Of a stretch of DNA of 64,000 nucleotides, positions 8,473-16,566 are shown piece after piece (the first letter of the stretch is position 1; each line of letters opens with the position of its first letter). The stretch comes from Oscillospiraceae bacterium (GTDB taxonomy: Bacteria; Bacillota; Clostridia; Oscillospirales; SIG627). Where the stretch lies: contig SVQW01000001.1 in assembly GCA_015065085.1 (NCBI GenBank), positions 230,258-294,257 on the forward strand, written 5' to 3'. The notes beneath the pieces were generated by a model that saw only the letters and a program-made list of their open reading frames with translations, made no database searches and was not told where the DNA came from. Both the position numbers and the translations under genes were made by a program.

Positions 8473-11400
8473 ATGAAGAGGATTTTTCTGTTCCTTTCAT
8501 CCTGTATTCTGGCTGGGCTGGCGATTGTGTCCGTAAATGCCGCTCAGGATAAAATTTGGGATTTTACCACACAGCAGGGTATTTCCGAGTGGAGCGCAAA
8601 CGCCTCTGTTGCGTATGAGATTACACCTGACGGAACTGTTTTTTCTGCCACGGAAAAAGATAACAACGATATGCAGCTGACGTACAGGAAAAGTCTTGGT
8701 TCTCTTGATTTGAGCGATTATGAGATTTTTGCCGTTGAATATTCTGACACAAATGGCGGAGGAAGCGACAGGAGAGCGCAGTTTTACCACTGGACGGAGG
8801 GAAGCAGCGGTAATCCGAGAATTGATATTCCGCTCAGCACGGGCGAACATATCTTTATGCTCAACATGAAGGATGATGCCCCTGCCAGCGCATGCTGGAA
8901 GGGAACAGTCGAAAGACTGCGTTTTGACCCTATACGCGGAGCGGGAAAGCGAAGCGTCACCATTAAATTTGTGGGACTTTTTTCCACTGAAGATGCGTAT
9001 AATGAATATATGAAAGCCAAAAACCCGGAAGCTTTTACCCAACCGGGCTATGTCACTGAGCCGGGCACGGGGAATTATACTTTTGGTTATACCACAAGCA
9101 ATGCATATGTTGATATAGATTATGTCAATGGATATGCTGTTATAACTTCTCTTAACGGTCCGGAGGATGGCGGCAACGGTGACTGTAATGTTACCGCTAA
9201 AGTGGATTTCAGCGCAGATAATTACCCTTGGATAAAGATGCGCATACGAAATCTTTCTGCTGCAAATGTGTTTGAGTTTCACTTTGCCACAGAAGCTACC
9301 GGAAAGAAAATAACAGCCGACAGCTGTACACATTTTCCCATTACTGCGTATGATACAGAGTTTAAAGAATATGTTTTCAACGTCAAGGATTACAATCTGA
9401 AATCCATGGCTGTTAATAATATAGAAAACACTGAATCCGTTTGGAAAGGTAAGGCAAATCTCCTTCGCTTTGACTGTATGTGGCTGGCTGAGCCGTCGGG
9501 TCAGATGCCGACCGGCAGTCAGATGTACATTGACTACATCGCTTTTCTGCCTACCAAAGAAGCGGCAGAAGAATATCAGCCTAAACTCAGTGAAGCTGTG
9601 ACCGTTAATTCCGGCAAACCCTGCGAAACGATTCTGCTGAAGAATCTGAAGGATGCGGAAAAGTGGAATTTAGGTCAACTTGATTTTTCCGCGGAGCTTG
9701 GCTTGGTGAAGCTTAAGCCGACCGGTTCGGACCCTACTATGAGCATCGGTCTCTCCAATCCTGTTGACACTGCAGAGTTTAAATATTTTGCAATGCATTA
9801 CAATATAAAGTCAAACGTAAGAGTAGGCGGTCTTTTTTATACCACGGATAAAATTCCTTCGATAACAGATGCCTCGTACAGCGAATTTGCAATCAATAAC
9901 CGCGGCGAGTGGTCAGATGTTATTGTAGACCTTTCAAAGTACCCAAAGCAAAACTGGAAGGGCACATGCTATAGCATACGACTTGATCCTATCAATGGAA
10001 ATGATACCGATGCGGAAATAATGATAGAGCGCATGGGCTTTTTCAGAACTATTGAGGAAGCGCAGGAATTTCTTGCTAAATCACAAACCGTACCCGATTA
10101 CTCTCTTGGAGCATCCTATAATGACACTCTCCAGAAGGTAATAATCGCTCCCGGTTCTTTGTATGAGGGTTATAAGAAGGAGGATTTCATGCTTTCTTCC
10201 ACTATCCCTCAGGGCGAGGCACAGGGCGTGTCTCCGGTTGTGATGAGATTGGACGAAAATGGTAATAAAACCGTTGTTGCACTGGGATATACCAACTCCT
10301 ACGGCTATACTACTTTTTCGGTGAACAGACCCGGTAACTACATTCTTGGTTACAATCATAAGGTTTATGACGATATTTCGGGTCACTGGGCTGAAAAGTA
10401 TATTGACTTCGTGTCAGACAGAACCCTTTTTGGCGGCACTTCTCCCACTGAATTCAGTCCCGAAGCCGCCATGACCCGCGGTATGTTTATCACTGTGCTG
10501 GGACGCATGCATGGGGTGGATACCTCGAAGTATAACGGCAACACGGGTTATGGTGATGTAAATTCAGCAGAATACTATGCGCCTTATATTCAGTGGGCTA
10601 AGGAATACGGATTAATGGATGGACTTTCCGATGTTACCTTTGGTGCTGAGGACCCGATCTACCGCAAAACTATGGCACTTGTAATTTCCAACTACATAAC
10701 AGCTTTCGGATATGAATTGCACACCGTCAATGATATACTGGAGTTTACGGACCTTACCGATTGCGATGTTAAAACTGTTCAGGCGATAAACAATGCCCAG
10801 ACCGCCGGTATTATAAATGGTAAAGGCGAAGGAAGATTTGACCCGGAAGGTGTATCCACACGTGCAGAGGTTGCAACTGTTATGGAACGTACCATCAAGA
10901 GCGTGTTAGGTGTTAATATGGTCAGCACACAGTATGCTCCTGAGTTCTATCAGCGTAAGCGTATCCGACTTGGTGTTTGGGGCTTTGAGGGCTCTCAGGC
11001 AAATGAAAAGGGTATGAATCTTCTGAAAGATTTGGGTGTGGATCTTATCGTTAGCGGAACTGCGACCAACGGCTCAAATAAAAATTATGTTCTCAATTAC
11101 GCTGATAAAAACGGTATAGAGGTATTTATCCAGAGCTCACCCGTTGTTCCTTCAAGTGCGGAGGGGTTTGATTACAGAAATTTTGTTGCGGAATATGCCG
11201 ATCATCCGTCTTTCAGCGGCAACTATATAATTGACGAGCCGGGAACGGACAGCTATCCTGAGCTGGGTAAAATTTCAAACGATTACATGGCGGCTCTTCC
11301 CGGTAAAATTCCATTTACAAATCTTCTTCCCATGTACGCAAATGCGGCACAGCTCAAAATGGGTGCGGGCGCTGCGGCTATCGAATACTATGATTCAGAC

Positions 11401-12171
11401 CCCGATTTGTACAGAAAGTACTGCCAGCAGTGGTTTGAATACTTTGACTGCAATTATATCTGTACCGACATTTATCCATTCAGCTGGAACGGTGTCGGCA
11501 GAGAAGCGATAAACAAGATAACATATAACGAATATGTGGAATCAATAAATCAGATAGCCACTGTTGCACGTGAGAATAATAAGGAATTCTGGTGCTGTAT
11601 CCAGACTTTTGGCTGGAACGACAGCAAGCGTACACCAAATGAAGCGGAATATCGCTGGCAGTGTTATTCCATGCTTTCCTTTGGTTGTACGGGAATACTG
11701 CTTTGGAGATATATGAGTGGTGAAGCATCGCTCGTAAGAAGCAGTAACGGTGAGCCCACACAGGCGTATTATGATTGCAAGCCCGTTATGTGGGAAATGC
11801 GGGCTCTTTCAGATACATTTGTACAGTACAAAAATCTTGGAGCCTTCACTCATAACCCTCAGAATATGCCGTATCTTAAAATGTCAGGAGAATATGCGGA
11901 GTTTGATGTCATTGAATCCATCGATTGCACTCAACCGCTGCTGATAGGTTGCTTTGAAAAAGAGGATGCAAGCGGTGCCGCGGCATTTACTCTTGTAAAT
12001 ATGGCAGATTTTTCAACCTGCGAATCCGCCGTTGTTAACATAAAACTCGCGGACACAGTGAAGACAGTAACTTCATACTATCGCGGTAAACCTGTTGTTA
12101 TAACTCCTGTTGAGGGCGTTTACACTTTTAGTCTTGAAAACGGTGACGGTGTGTTTGTAACCGTTGAATAA
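8473..12171 (+). CDS. SLH surface protein A: CBM-like modules, SLH triplet, glycosidase-like C-terminal domain
   Basis: Secreted 1232-residue protein with an Sec signal peptide (MKRIFLFLSSCILAGLAIV then NAA). Three beta-sandwich modules follow (about 25-185, 195-365, 375-535), each ending in a W-K/G...LR-DP...(D)Y/G-F pattern like carbohydrate-binding modules. Three SLH domains lie mid-chain (about 632-810; ISGHWAEKYIDF, YYAPYIQWAKE, STRAEVATVM). The C-terminal domain (about 829-1232) has RIRLGVWGF, IDEPG (D921, E922), NLLPMYA (950-956), YICTDIYP (D999) and FWCCIQTFGW, in the order expected of a TIM-barrel glycoside hydrolase. I cannot assign a GH family. SLH domains normally bind pyruvylated wall polymers, so it should be wall-anchored. 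Paralogous to B, C and E; D shares the scaffold. Confidence 0.82.
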   Translation: MKRIFLFLSSCILAGLAIVSVNAAQDKIWDFTTQQGISEWSANASVAYEITPDGTVFSATEKDNNDMQLTYRKSLGSLDLSDYEIFAVEYSDTNGGGSDRRAQFYHWTEGSSGNPRIDIPLSTGEHIFMLNMKDDAPASACWKGTVERLRFDPIRGAGKRSVTIKFVGLFSTEDAYNEYMKAKNPEAFTQPGYVTEPGTGNYTFGYTTSNAYVDIDYVNGYAVITSLNGPEDGGNGDCNVTAKVDFSADNYPWIKMRIRNLSAANVFEFHFATEATGKKITADSCTHFPITAYDTEFKEYVFNVKDYNLKSMAVNNIENTESVWKGKANLLRFDCMWLAEPSGQMPTGSQMYIDYIAFLPTKEAAEEYQPKLSEAVTVNSGKPCETILLKNLKDAEKWNLGQLDFSAELGLVKLKPTGSDPTMSIGLSNPVDTAEFKYFAMHYNIKSNVRVGGLFYTTDKIPSITDASYSEFAINNRGEWSDVIVDLSKYPKQNWKGTCYSIRLDPINGNDTDAEIMIERMGFFRTIEEAQEFLAKSQTVPDYSLGASYNDTLQKVIIAPGSLYEGYKKEDFMLSSTIPQGEAQGVSPVVMRLDENGNKTVVALGYTNSYGYTTFSVNRPGNYILGYNHKVYDDISGHWAEKYIDFVSDRTLFGGTSPTEFSPEAAMTRGMFITVLGRMHGVDTSKYNGNTGYGDVNSAEYYAPYIQWAKEYGLMDGLSDVTFGAEDPIYRKTMALVISNYITAFGYELHTVNDILEFTDLTDCDVKTVQAINNAQTAGIINGKGEGRFDPEGVSTRAEVATVMERTIKSVLGVNMVSTQYAPEFYQRKRIRLGVWGFEGSQANEKGMNLLKDLGVDLIVSGTATNGSNKNYVLNYADKNGIEVFIQSSPVVPSSAEGFDYRNFVAEYADHPSFSGNYIIDEPGTDSYPELGKISNDYMAALPGKIPFTNLLPMYANAAQLKMGAGAAAIEYYDSDPDLYRKYCQQWFEYFDCNYICTDIYPFSWNGVGREAINKITYNEYVESINQIATVARENNKEFWCCIQTFGWNDSKRTPNEAEYRWQCYSMLSFGCTGILLWRYMSGEASLVRSSNGEPTQAYYDCKPVMWEMRALSDTFVQYKNLGAFTHNPQNMPYLKMSGEYAEFDVIESIDCTQPLLIGCFEKEDASGAAAFTLVNMADFSTCESAVVNIKLADTVKTVTSYYRGKPVVITPVEGVYTFSLENGDGVFVTVE

Positions 12172-12187
12172 CTGAAAATTTTATAAA

Positions 12188-12228
12188 ATATCCACTGCAT
12201 GTGATATGATATGCAGTGGATATTTTTT
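12188..12228 (+). terminator. Intrinsic terminator of SLH protein A
   Basis: ATATCCACTGCAT (12188-12200) pairs with ATGCAGTGGATAT (12211-12223) and leads into six T residues. Confidence 0.9.
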
Positions 12229-12267
12229 GCTTTCTTGTATCAAACTAATGTAAAAGGAGTGATTTGT

Positions 12268-12708
12268 ACGGATAAAAAGGCTTATAAATCATACACAGAC
12301 AAAAGAGCAAGAAAATCAAATTTGTTTAAGGACTGCGTATGGGCTTTTGCGGTAGGCGGTCTTATATGCTGTATCGGACAGGGAATAGGTGATTTGTATA
12401 AATATCTTGGCGCTGATGAAGAAAATGTGAAAACACTTATTCCGGTAACACTTGTTTTCATAGCTGTGATTCTTACGGGAACGGGTGTTTTTGATAAAAT
12501 CGCAAAACATGCTGGTGCAGGAACACTTGTCCCTATTACCGGTTTTGCCAATGCTGTGGCTTCGCCGGCGATTGATAACAAAAGTGAGGGCTACGTTATG
12601 GGTGTGGGTGCAAAAATGTTTGTTGTTGCCGGCCCGGTCATTGTTTACGGAACAGTTACTTCGGTAATATGTGGGTTGATTGAGGTGATAGTAAAATGGA
12701 TGTTATAA
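12268..12708 (+). CDS. spoVAC: Stage V sporulation protein AC
   Basis: Inner-membrane protein of the SpoVA channel that moves Ca-dipicolinic acid into the forespore and out at germination. About 146 residues with four helices; FKDCVWAFAVGGLICCIGQG is the family's N-terminal motif and GAGTLVPITGFANA another. The start is odd: the only well-placed RBS (AAAGGAG, 12253-12259) is followed at 8-nt spacing by ACG, not ATG, GTG or TTG. An in-frame GTG at 12259 overlaps the RBS, and the ATG at 12211 lies inside the preceding terminator. Homologues begin near this TDKKAYKSY segment. First gene of spoVAC-spoVAD-spoVAE; it overlaps spoVAD by 13 nt. Confidence 0.9.
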   Translation, partial: TDKKAYKSYTDKRARKSNLFKDCVWAFAVGGLICCIGQGIGDLYKYLGADEENVKTLIPVTLVFIAVILTGTGVFDKIAKHAGAGTLVPITGFANAVASPAIDNKSEGYVMGVGAKMFVVAGPVIVYGTVTSVICGLIEVIVKWML

Positions 12709-13697
12709 AATTTGAAAACAAGCCTCGGATAGTATCTGTTGCTGCTGTGGGAGGAAAGCACGAAAAGGAAGGCCCGTTGGGAATGTATCTTGATATGTTT
12801 GACAGTGATGACAGATTCGGTGCGGATACCTGGGAAAAATCCGAAAGCGAAATGACAAGACACGCACTGCGAATATGCCTTGAAAAAGCAAACCTGAAAA
12901 ATCATGATGTTGAGCTCATTTTCGGTGGTGACCTTCTGAATCAGTGCTGTGCCACCACCTTCGGAATCAACGATTCCCAAATACCATTTTACGGCATTTA
13001 CGGTGCCTGCTCTACATTTACGCTGGGGCTTTCACTGTCCGCAATGTGCGTAAATGCCGGATATGCAAAGCGCTGCGCTTCCACTGCGTCAAGTCATTTT
13101 TGCTCATCGGAACGTCAGTTCAGAACACCCGTTGAATACGGCAGTCAACGGGCTCCGACTTCTCAATGGACGGTTACAGGCTCGGCATGTACACTGTTGT
13201 CCGATATCGAAGAGTCCGGTTACGGAGTGTACGTAAATGAAGCTCTGGCAGGACGAATTGTTGACCCGGGGATAAACGACGTGAATAACATGGGGGCGGC
13301 AATGGCACCCGCGGCAGCCGATACCTTGAAACGCTATTTTGAACAATCGGGTAAATCCCCCGACGACTTTGATGTTATTGCCACGGGAGACCTGGGATAT
13401 GAGGGATACGGTATTTTGAAAGAAATGTTGGGAGCGGACGGCATAAAACTTGGAGACAATTATACCGATTGCGGTTTGCTGATTTACAACCGTATGAAGC
13501 AGGAAAAATATGCTGGTGGCTCCGGATGCGGATGCTCTGCGGTGGTTACGGCCGGGTATTTTATGGAGCAATTTAAGAAAAACAAAATAAGGGATGCACT
13601 TATTATATCTACCGGTGCTCTTTTGAGCGCAACATCTACAATGCAGGGTCTTACTATTCCGGGCATTGCACATTTGGTGAGGTTGACACATGTTTGA
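12696..13697 (+). CDS. spoVAD: Stage V sporulation protein AD
   Basis: Thiolase-fold, dipicolinate-binding component of the SpoVA complex, 333 residues, attached to the forespore inner membrane. KPRIVSVAAVGGKHEKEGPLG at the N-terminus, FGINDSQIPFYGIYGACSTF, and the CASTASSHFCSSERQFRTPVE segment are characteristic. It starts inside the end of spoVAC, with GAGGTGATA as its RBS, and overlaps spoVAE by 8 nt, so the three genes should be translationally coupled. Confidence 0.95.
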   Translation: MDVIKFENKPRIVSVAAVGGKHEKEGPLGMYLDMFDSDDRFGADTWEKSESEMTRHALRICLEKANLKNHDVELIFGGDLLNQCCATTFGINDSQIPFYGIYGACSTFTLGLSLSAMCVNAGYAKRCASTASSHFCSSERQFRTPVEYGSQRAPTSQWTVTGSACTLLSDIEESGYGVYVNEALAGRIVDPGINDVNNMGAAMAPAAADTLKRYFEQSGKSPDDFDVIATGDLGYEGYGILKEMLGADGIKLGDNYTDCGLLIYNRMKQEKYAGGSGCGCSAVVTAGYFMEQFKKNKIRDALIISTGALLSATSTMQGLTIPGIAHLVRLTHV

Positions 13698-14046
13698 TTA
13701 TTTAAAAACTTTTGCGTGTGGCGGTATACTGTGTGTTATTGCACAAATTTTGATAGATAAAACAAAGCTGACACCTGCGAAAATATTGACAGGATATGTT
13801 ACGGCAGGTGTAATTCTTACCTCTGTCGGGGTATATAAGCCGCTGGTTGATTTTGCGGGTTGCGGTGCTACTGTCCCGCTTACCGGTTTCGGATACGCTC
13901 TCATGGAGGGAGTTAGAAAAGCGGTTGAAAATGATGGGTTTGTAGGGGTGATTACAGGCGGTCTCACCGGAACGGCGGGCGGCATCACTGCGGCAATATT
14001 TTTTTCACTTGCCGTATCAATAATATTTAAGGGGAAATCCAAATAA
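13690..14046 (+). CDS. spoVAE: Stage V sporulation protein AE (AEB type)
   Basis: 118-residue membrane protein of the SpoVA channel with three to four helices; the GCGATVPLTGFGYAL motif and the glycine-rich GLTGTAGGITAAI helix are typical. It overlaps spoVAD by 8 nt. The set here is AC-AD-AE only, the minimal clostridial arrangement; spoVAA, AB and AF are not in this window. Confidence 0.93.
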   Translation: MFDYLKTFACGGILCVIAQILIDKTKLTPAKILTGYVTAGVILTSVGVYKPLVDFAGCGATVPLTGFGYALMEGVRKAVENDGFVGVITGGLTGTAGGITAAIFFSLAVSIIFKGKSK

Positions 14047-14063
14047 CAGGTTCCCGCTTAAGA

Positions 14064-14124
14064 AAAGCGCCATGAGCCGAAAGCACGGTTTTTAAGCCGC
14101 ATCTTTCAAAGCTCAGGGCGCTTT
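14064..14124. terminator. Long hairpin between convergent spoVAE and ndoA
   Basis: AAAGCGCC and TGAGC pair with GCTCA and GGCGCTTT around single mismatched bases. The large loop contains a smaller CGG/CCG hairpin. It is probably a shared terminator, although T runs on either side are short. Confidence 0.6.
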
Positions 14125-14128
14125 AGTT

Positions 14129-14473
14129 TCACATAAGCCCGAAACTCACGTTAATGGCCGTATCGACCTTAGTCATAAGTTCATCCTCAAGGTGTCCCAT
14201 TTTTTCTTTTAGTCTTGTTTTGTCGATGGTACGTATTTGCTCCAGCAGAATTACCGAATCTTTGGCGAGGCCGTATTTATCGGCATAAACTTCTATGTGA
14301 GTTGGTAGCTTTGCTTTAGAGGTCTGGCTTGTTATTGCGGCGGCGATAACTGTTGGACTGTGGCGGTTTCCCACATCGTTCTGCACTATCACAACAGGTC
14401 GTATACCGCCTTGCTCGGAGCCTACTACCGGACTTAAATCGGCGTAAAAAATATCTCCTCTTTTGACGGTCAT
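14129..14473 (-). CDS. ndoA: Endoribonuclease toxin EndoA/MazF
   Basis: 114-residue PemK/MazF-type mRNA interferase; the Bacillus homologue cuts single-stranded RNA at [37 protein letters not shown], and [15 protein letters not shown] are the family's three blocks. The RBS is AAAGGAGGAAA. An antitoxin gene (ndoAI) would normally sit directly upstream, but here the next gene upstream is the divergent pepV and no small antitoxin reading frame is visible in the 148-nt gap. Confidence 0.94.
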   Translation of the reverse strand: MTVKRGDIFYADLSPVVGSEQGGIRPVVIVQNDVGNRHSPTVIAAAITSQTSKAKLPTHIEVYADKYGLAKDSVILLEQIRTIDKTRLKEKMGHLEDELMTKVDTAINVSFGLM

Positions 14474-14561
14474 GTGCTTGTTTCCTCCTTTATTGTTGTG
14501 GTAATATTTTTACCATAAAAGCGGAATATTATAATATACAGCAAAAAATTTTTGCTATCTA

Positions 14562-14590
14562 TTGAAAAACAACGAGTAATGTTGTATAAT
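14562..14590 (+). promoter_or_regulatory. Sigma-A promoter of the pepV operon
   Basis: TTGAAA (14562-14567), a 17-nt spacer and TATAAT (14585-14590). Confidence 0.75.
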
Positions 14591-14621
14591 ATGCATTGAT
14601 TCAATAAGAAAGGTAGATATT

Positions 14622-16010
14622 ATGGAAATTTTAGAGTATTTGAATGAACATAAAGAAGATATCCTTGATGATCTGTTCGACCTTATTAAAATTCCGTCTG
14701 TTGCAACCGAGGCAACCGGCGATAAGCCATATGGAGAGGCTTGTGCCCGTGCGGTGGACTATATTATTGAACTTGCGGGCCGATATGGAATGACAACGAA
14801 AAATTTTGATTATTATGCTGCCACTGCCACCTACGGCGACACTCCCGAAAAGCTCGGAATTCTTACCCATCTTGATGTTGTTCCTGAGGGCAACGGGTGG
14901 GTTTTCGACCCGTTTTTCATGACCAGACATTGTGGCAGAATTTATGGAAGAGGTGTCGCTGATGACAAGGGCTGTGCCGTAATGTCACTTTGGGCAATTA
15001 AGGCAATAAAGGAACTGGGCATACCTCTGAAGCACGGTGTGAGACTTGTGTTTGGCTCCGGGGAAGAGGTAGGGTGCAAGGACCTTGAGTATTATATGTC
15101 AAAAGAAAAAATGCCGCCGTATGTTTTTTCTCCCGATGCGCATTTCCCCATAATAAACACAGAAAAGGGGAGATACTGCGGAGAATTCAGCGTGGTTTAC
15201 GATAACTGTATAGATGGTCCTCAACTTGTGAGATTCAATGGTGGTTCAACTGTTAATGTTGTCCCTCAAAACTGCACTGCCACGGTTCGCGATATTTCTG
15301 AAGAAACTTTGCAAAAAGCTCTCAAAAAAATAAAAAGAAATTTTAATCTGACATATAAATATAACGTCAAAAAGACAGATATAAATATCAGCTTTGAGGA
15401 AAGTTCATCTCATGCTTCAACACCCGAAAAAGGCGTTAATGCTGTTACGGCAATGCTTACTCTCATAAATATACTTCCGCTTGACGGACAAGCATTCGCA
15501 TTTGCCAAGAGGATAAATGCTATGTTTCCGCACGGTGATTATTACGGAAAAGCGCTTAATGCGGAGGTCAGTGATGAATTGAGCGGAAAATCCACGTATT
15601 CGCTCGATGTTCTTAATATAGAAAACGGACGTATAGACGGTTCATTCGATTCCCGTACCTCGCTCAGTGCAAACGAGGAAAATACGGTTATGCCTATAAA
15701 AGAGAAAATGGATGATGCAGGCATCCACCTTAAAAATAATACCATGATGCCCGCACATCATGTGGATTCCGAAATTGATTTTATAAAAATACTGGGTAAC
15801 GCGTACGAAAAATACACCGGCTTAAAGAGTGAATGCATAGCTATGGGTGGCATAACCTACGTACACGGAATAGAAAATGCTGTTGCATTCGGACCGCTTA
15901 TGCAGGATTGTGATGCACATATTCACGGTGCAAATGAATTTATGGAAACGGATGATATTATAAGAGCCACTGCCATATTTACGCAGGCTGTAATAGATAT
16001 TTGTTCCTGA
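14622..16010 (+). CDS. pepV: M20-family dipeptidase PepV
   Basis: Cytosolic dinuclear zinc dipeptidase of the Sapep/PepV branch, 462 residues, which releases amino acids from dipeptides, including Xaa-His types. Metal ligands and catalytic acids sit in HLDVVPEG (His near residue 88), GRGVADDKG and FGSGEEVGC, and HHVDSE near the end is also present. It is followed by the YbaK-like gene, whose RBS overlaps the pepV stop codon. Confidence 0.93.
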   Translation: MEILEYLNEHKEDILDDLFDLIKIPSVATEATGDKPYGEACARAVDYIIELAGRYGMTTKNFDYYAATATYGDTPEKLGILTHLDVVPEGNGWVFDPFFMTRHCGRIYGRGVADDKGCAVMSLWAIKAIKELGIPLKHGVRLVFGSGEEVGCKDLEYYMSKEKMPPYVFSPDAHFPIINTEKGRYCGEFSVVYDNCIDGPQLVRFNGGSTVNVVPQNCTATVRDISEETLQKALKKIKRNFNLTYKYNVKKTDINISFEESSSHASTPEKGVNAVTAMLTLINILPLDGQAFAFAKRINAMFPHGDYYGKALNAEVSDELSGKSTYSLDVLNIENGRIDGSFDSRTSLSANEENTVMPIKEKMDDAGIHLKNNTMMPAHHVDSEIDFIKILGNAYEKYTGLKSECIAMGGITYVHGIENAVAFGPLMQDCDAHIHGANEFMETDDIIRATAIFTQAVIDICS

Positions 16011-16020
16011 GGTGGAAATC

Positions 16021-16500
16021 ATGTTTGAAAAAGCAAAGAAATTTCTTTTGTCAAGAGGCGTCGCTCTGAATGACATATACGAATTTGATGTTTCGAGTGC
16101 TACGGTTGAGCTTGCGGCGCAGGCTTTGGGGTGCGAGCCCTGCCGAATAGCAAAGTCAATGTCATTTGAGACTCCCGAAGGATGTATCATTGTGGTTGCG
16201 GCAGGAGATGTGAAAATCGATAACGGCAAATTCAAAAATAGTTTTTCATTCAAGGCAAAAATGCTTTCTCCGGATCTTCTTGTGGAACGTATAGGATATG
16301 CCATGGGCGGTGTGTGCCCCTTTGATGTTAATTGCGGTGTAAAGATTTACCTTGATGAATCCCTCAAGCGCTTTGATACTGTTTTTCCGGCTTGCGGAAG
16401 CTCAAACAGCGCAGTAAAGCTTTCGCCCGATATTCTTTTTGAATTGTCGGGAGCACTTGGATGGGTTGATGTATGTAAGCCAAAAGAGCCCGTTGTTTAA
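16021..16500 (+). CDS. YbaK/EbsC-type aminoacyl-tRNA deacylase
   Basis: 159-residue single-domain protein related to the prolyl-tRNA synthetase editing domain; such proteins hydrolyse mischarged Cys- or Ala-tRNA-Pro. The typical order is visible: ALGCEPCRIAKSMSF (catalytic Lys segment), then VVAAGDVKIDNGKFK, then GGVCPFDVNCGVKIYLDESL. The ATG at 16021 was chosen because GAGGTGG (16009-16015) is optimally placed. Second gene of the pepV transcript. The specific substrate cannot be told. Confidence 0.88.
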   Translation: MFEKAKKFLLSRGVALNDIYEFDVSSATVELAAQALGCEPCRIAKSMSFETPEGCIIVVAAGDVKIDNGKFKNSFSFKAKMLSPDLLVERIGYAMGGVCPFDVNCGVKIYLDESLKRFDTVFPACGSSNSAVKLSPDILFELSGALGWVDVCKPKEPVV

Positions 16501-16514
16501 CTTAACCGACAATA

Positions 16515-16553
16515 AAAAACAACCGATTGTGGAGCACACAATCGGTTGTTTTT
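16515..16553. terminator. Bidirectional terminator between the deacylase gene and SLH protein B
   Basis: ACAACCGATTGTG (16519-16531) pairs with CACAATCGGTTGT (16537-16549), with A residues on the left and T residues on the right, so it can serve both convergent genes. Confidence 0.88.
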
Positions 16554-16566
16554 GTAAATTGTACTT

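Noticed and set aside
12211..12267. ATG at 12211 as the spoVAC start
   Set aside because: It is part of the 3' arm of the SLH-A terminator, has no RBS, and adds residues not seen in SpoVAC.
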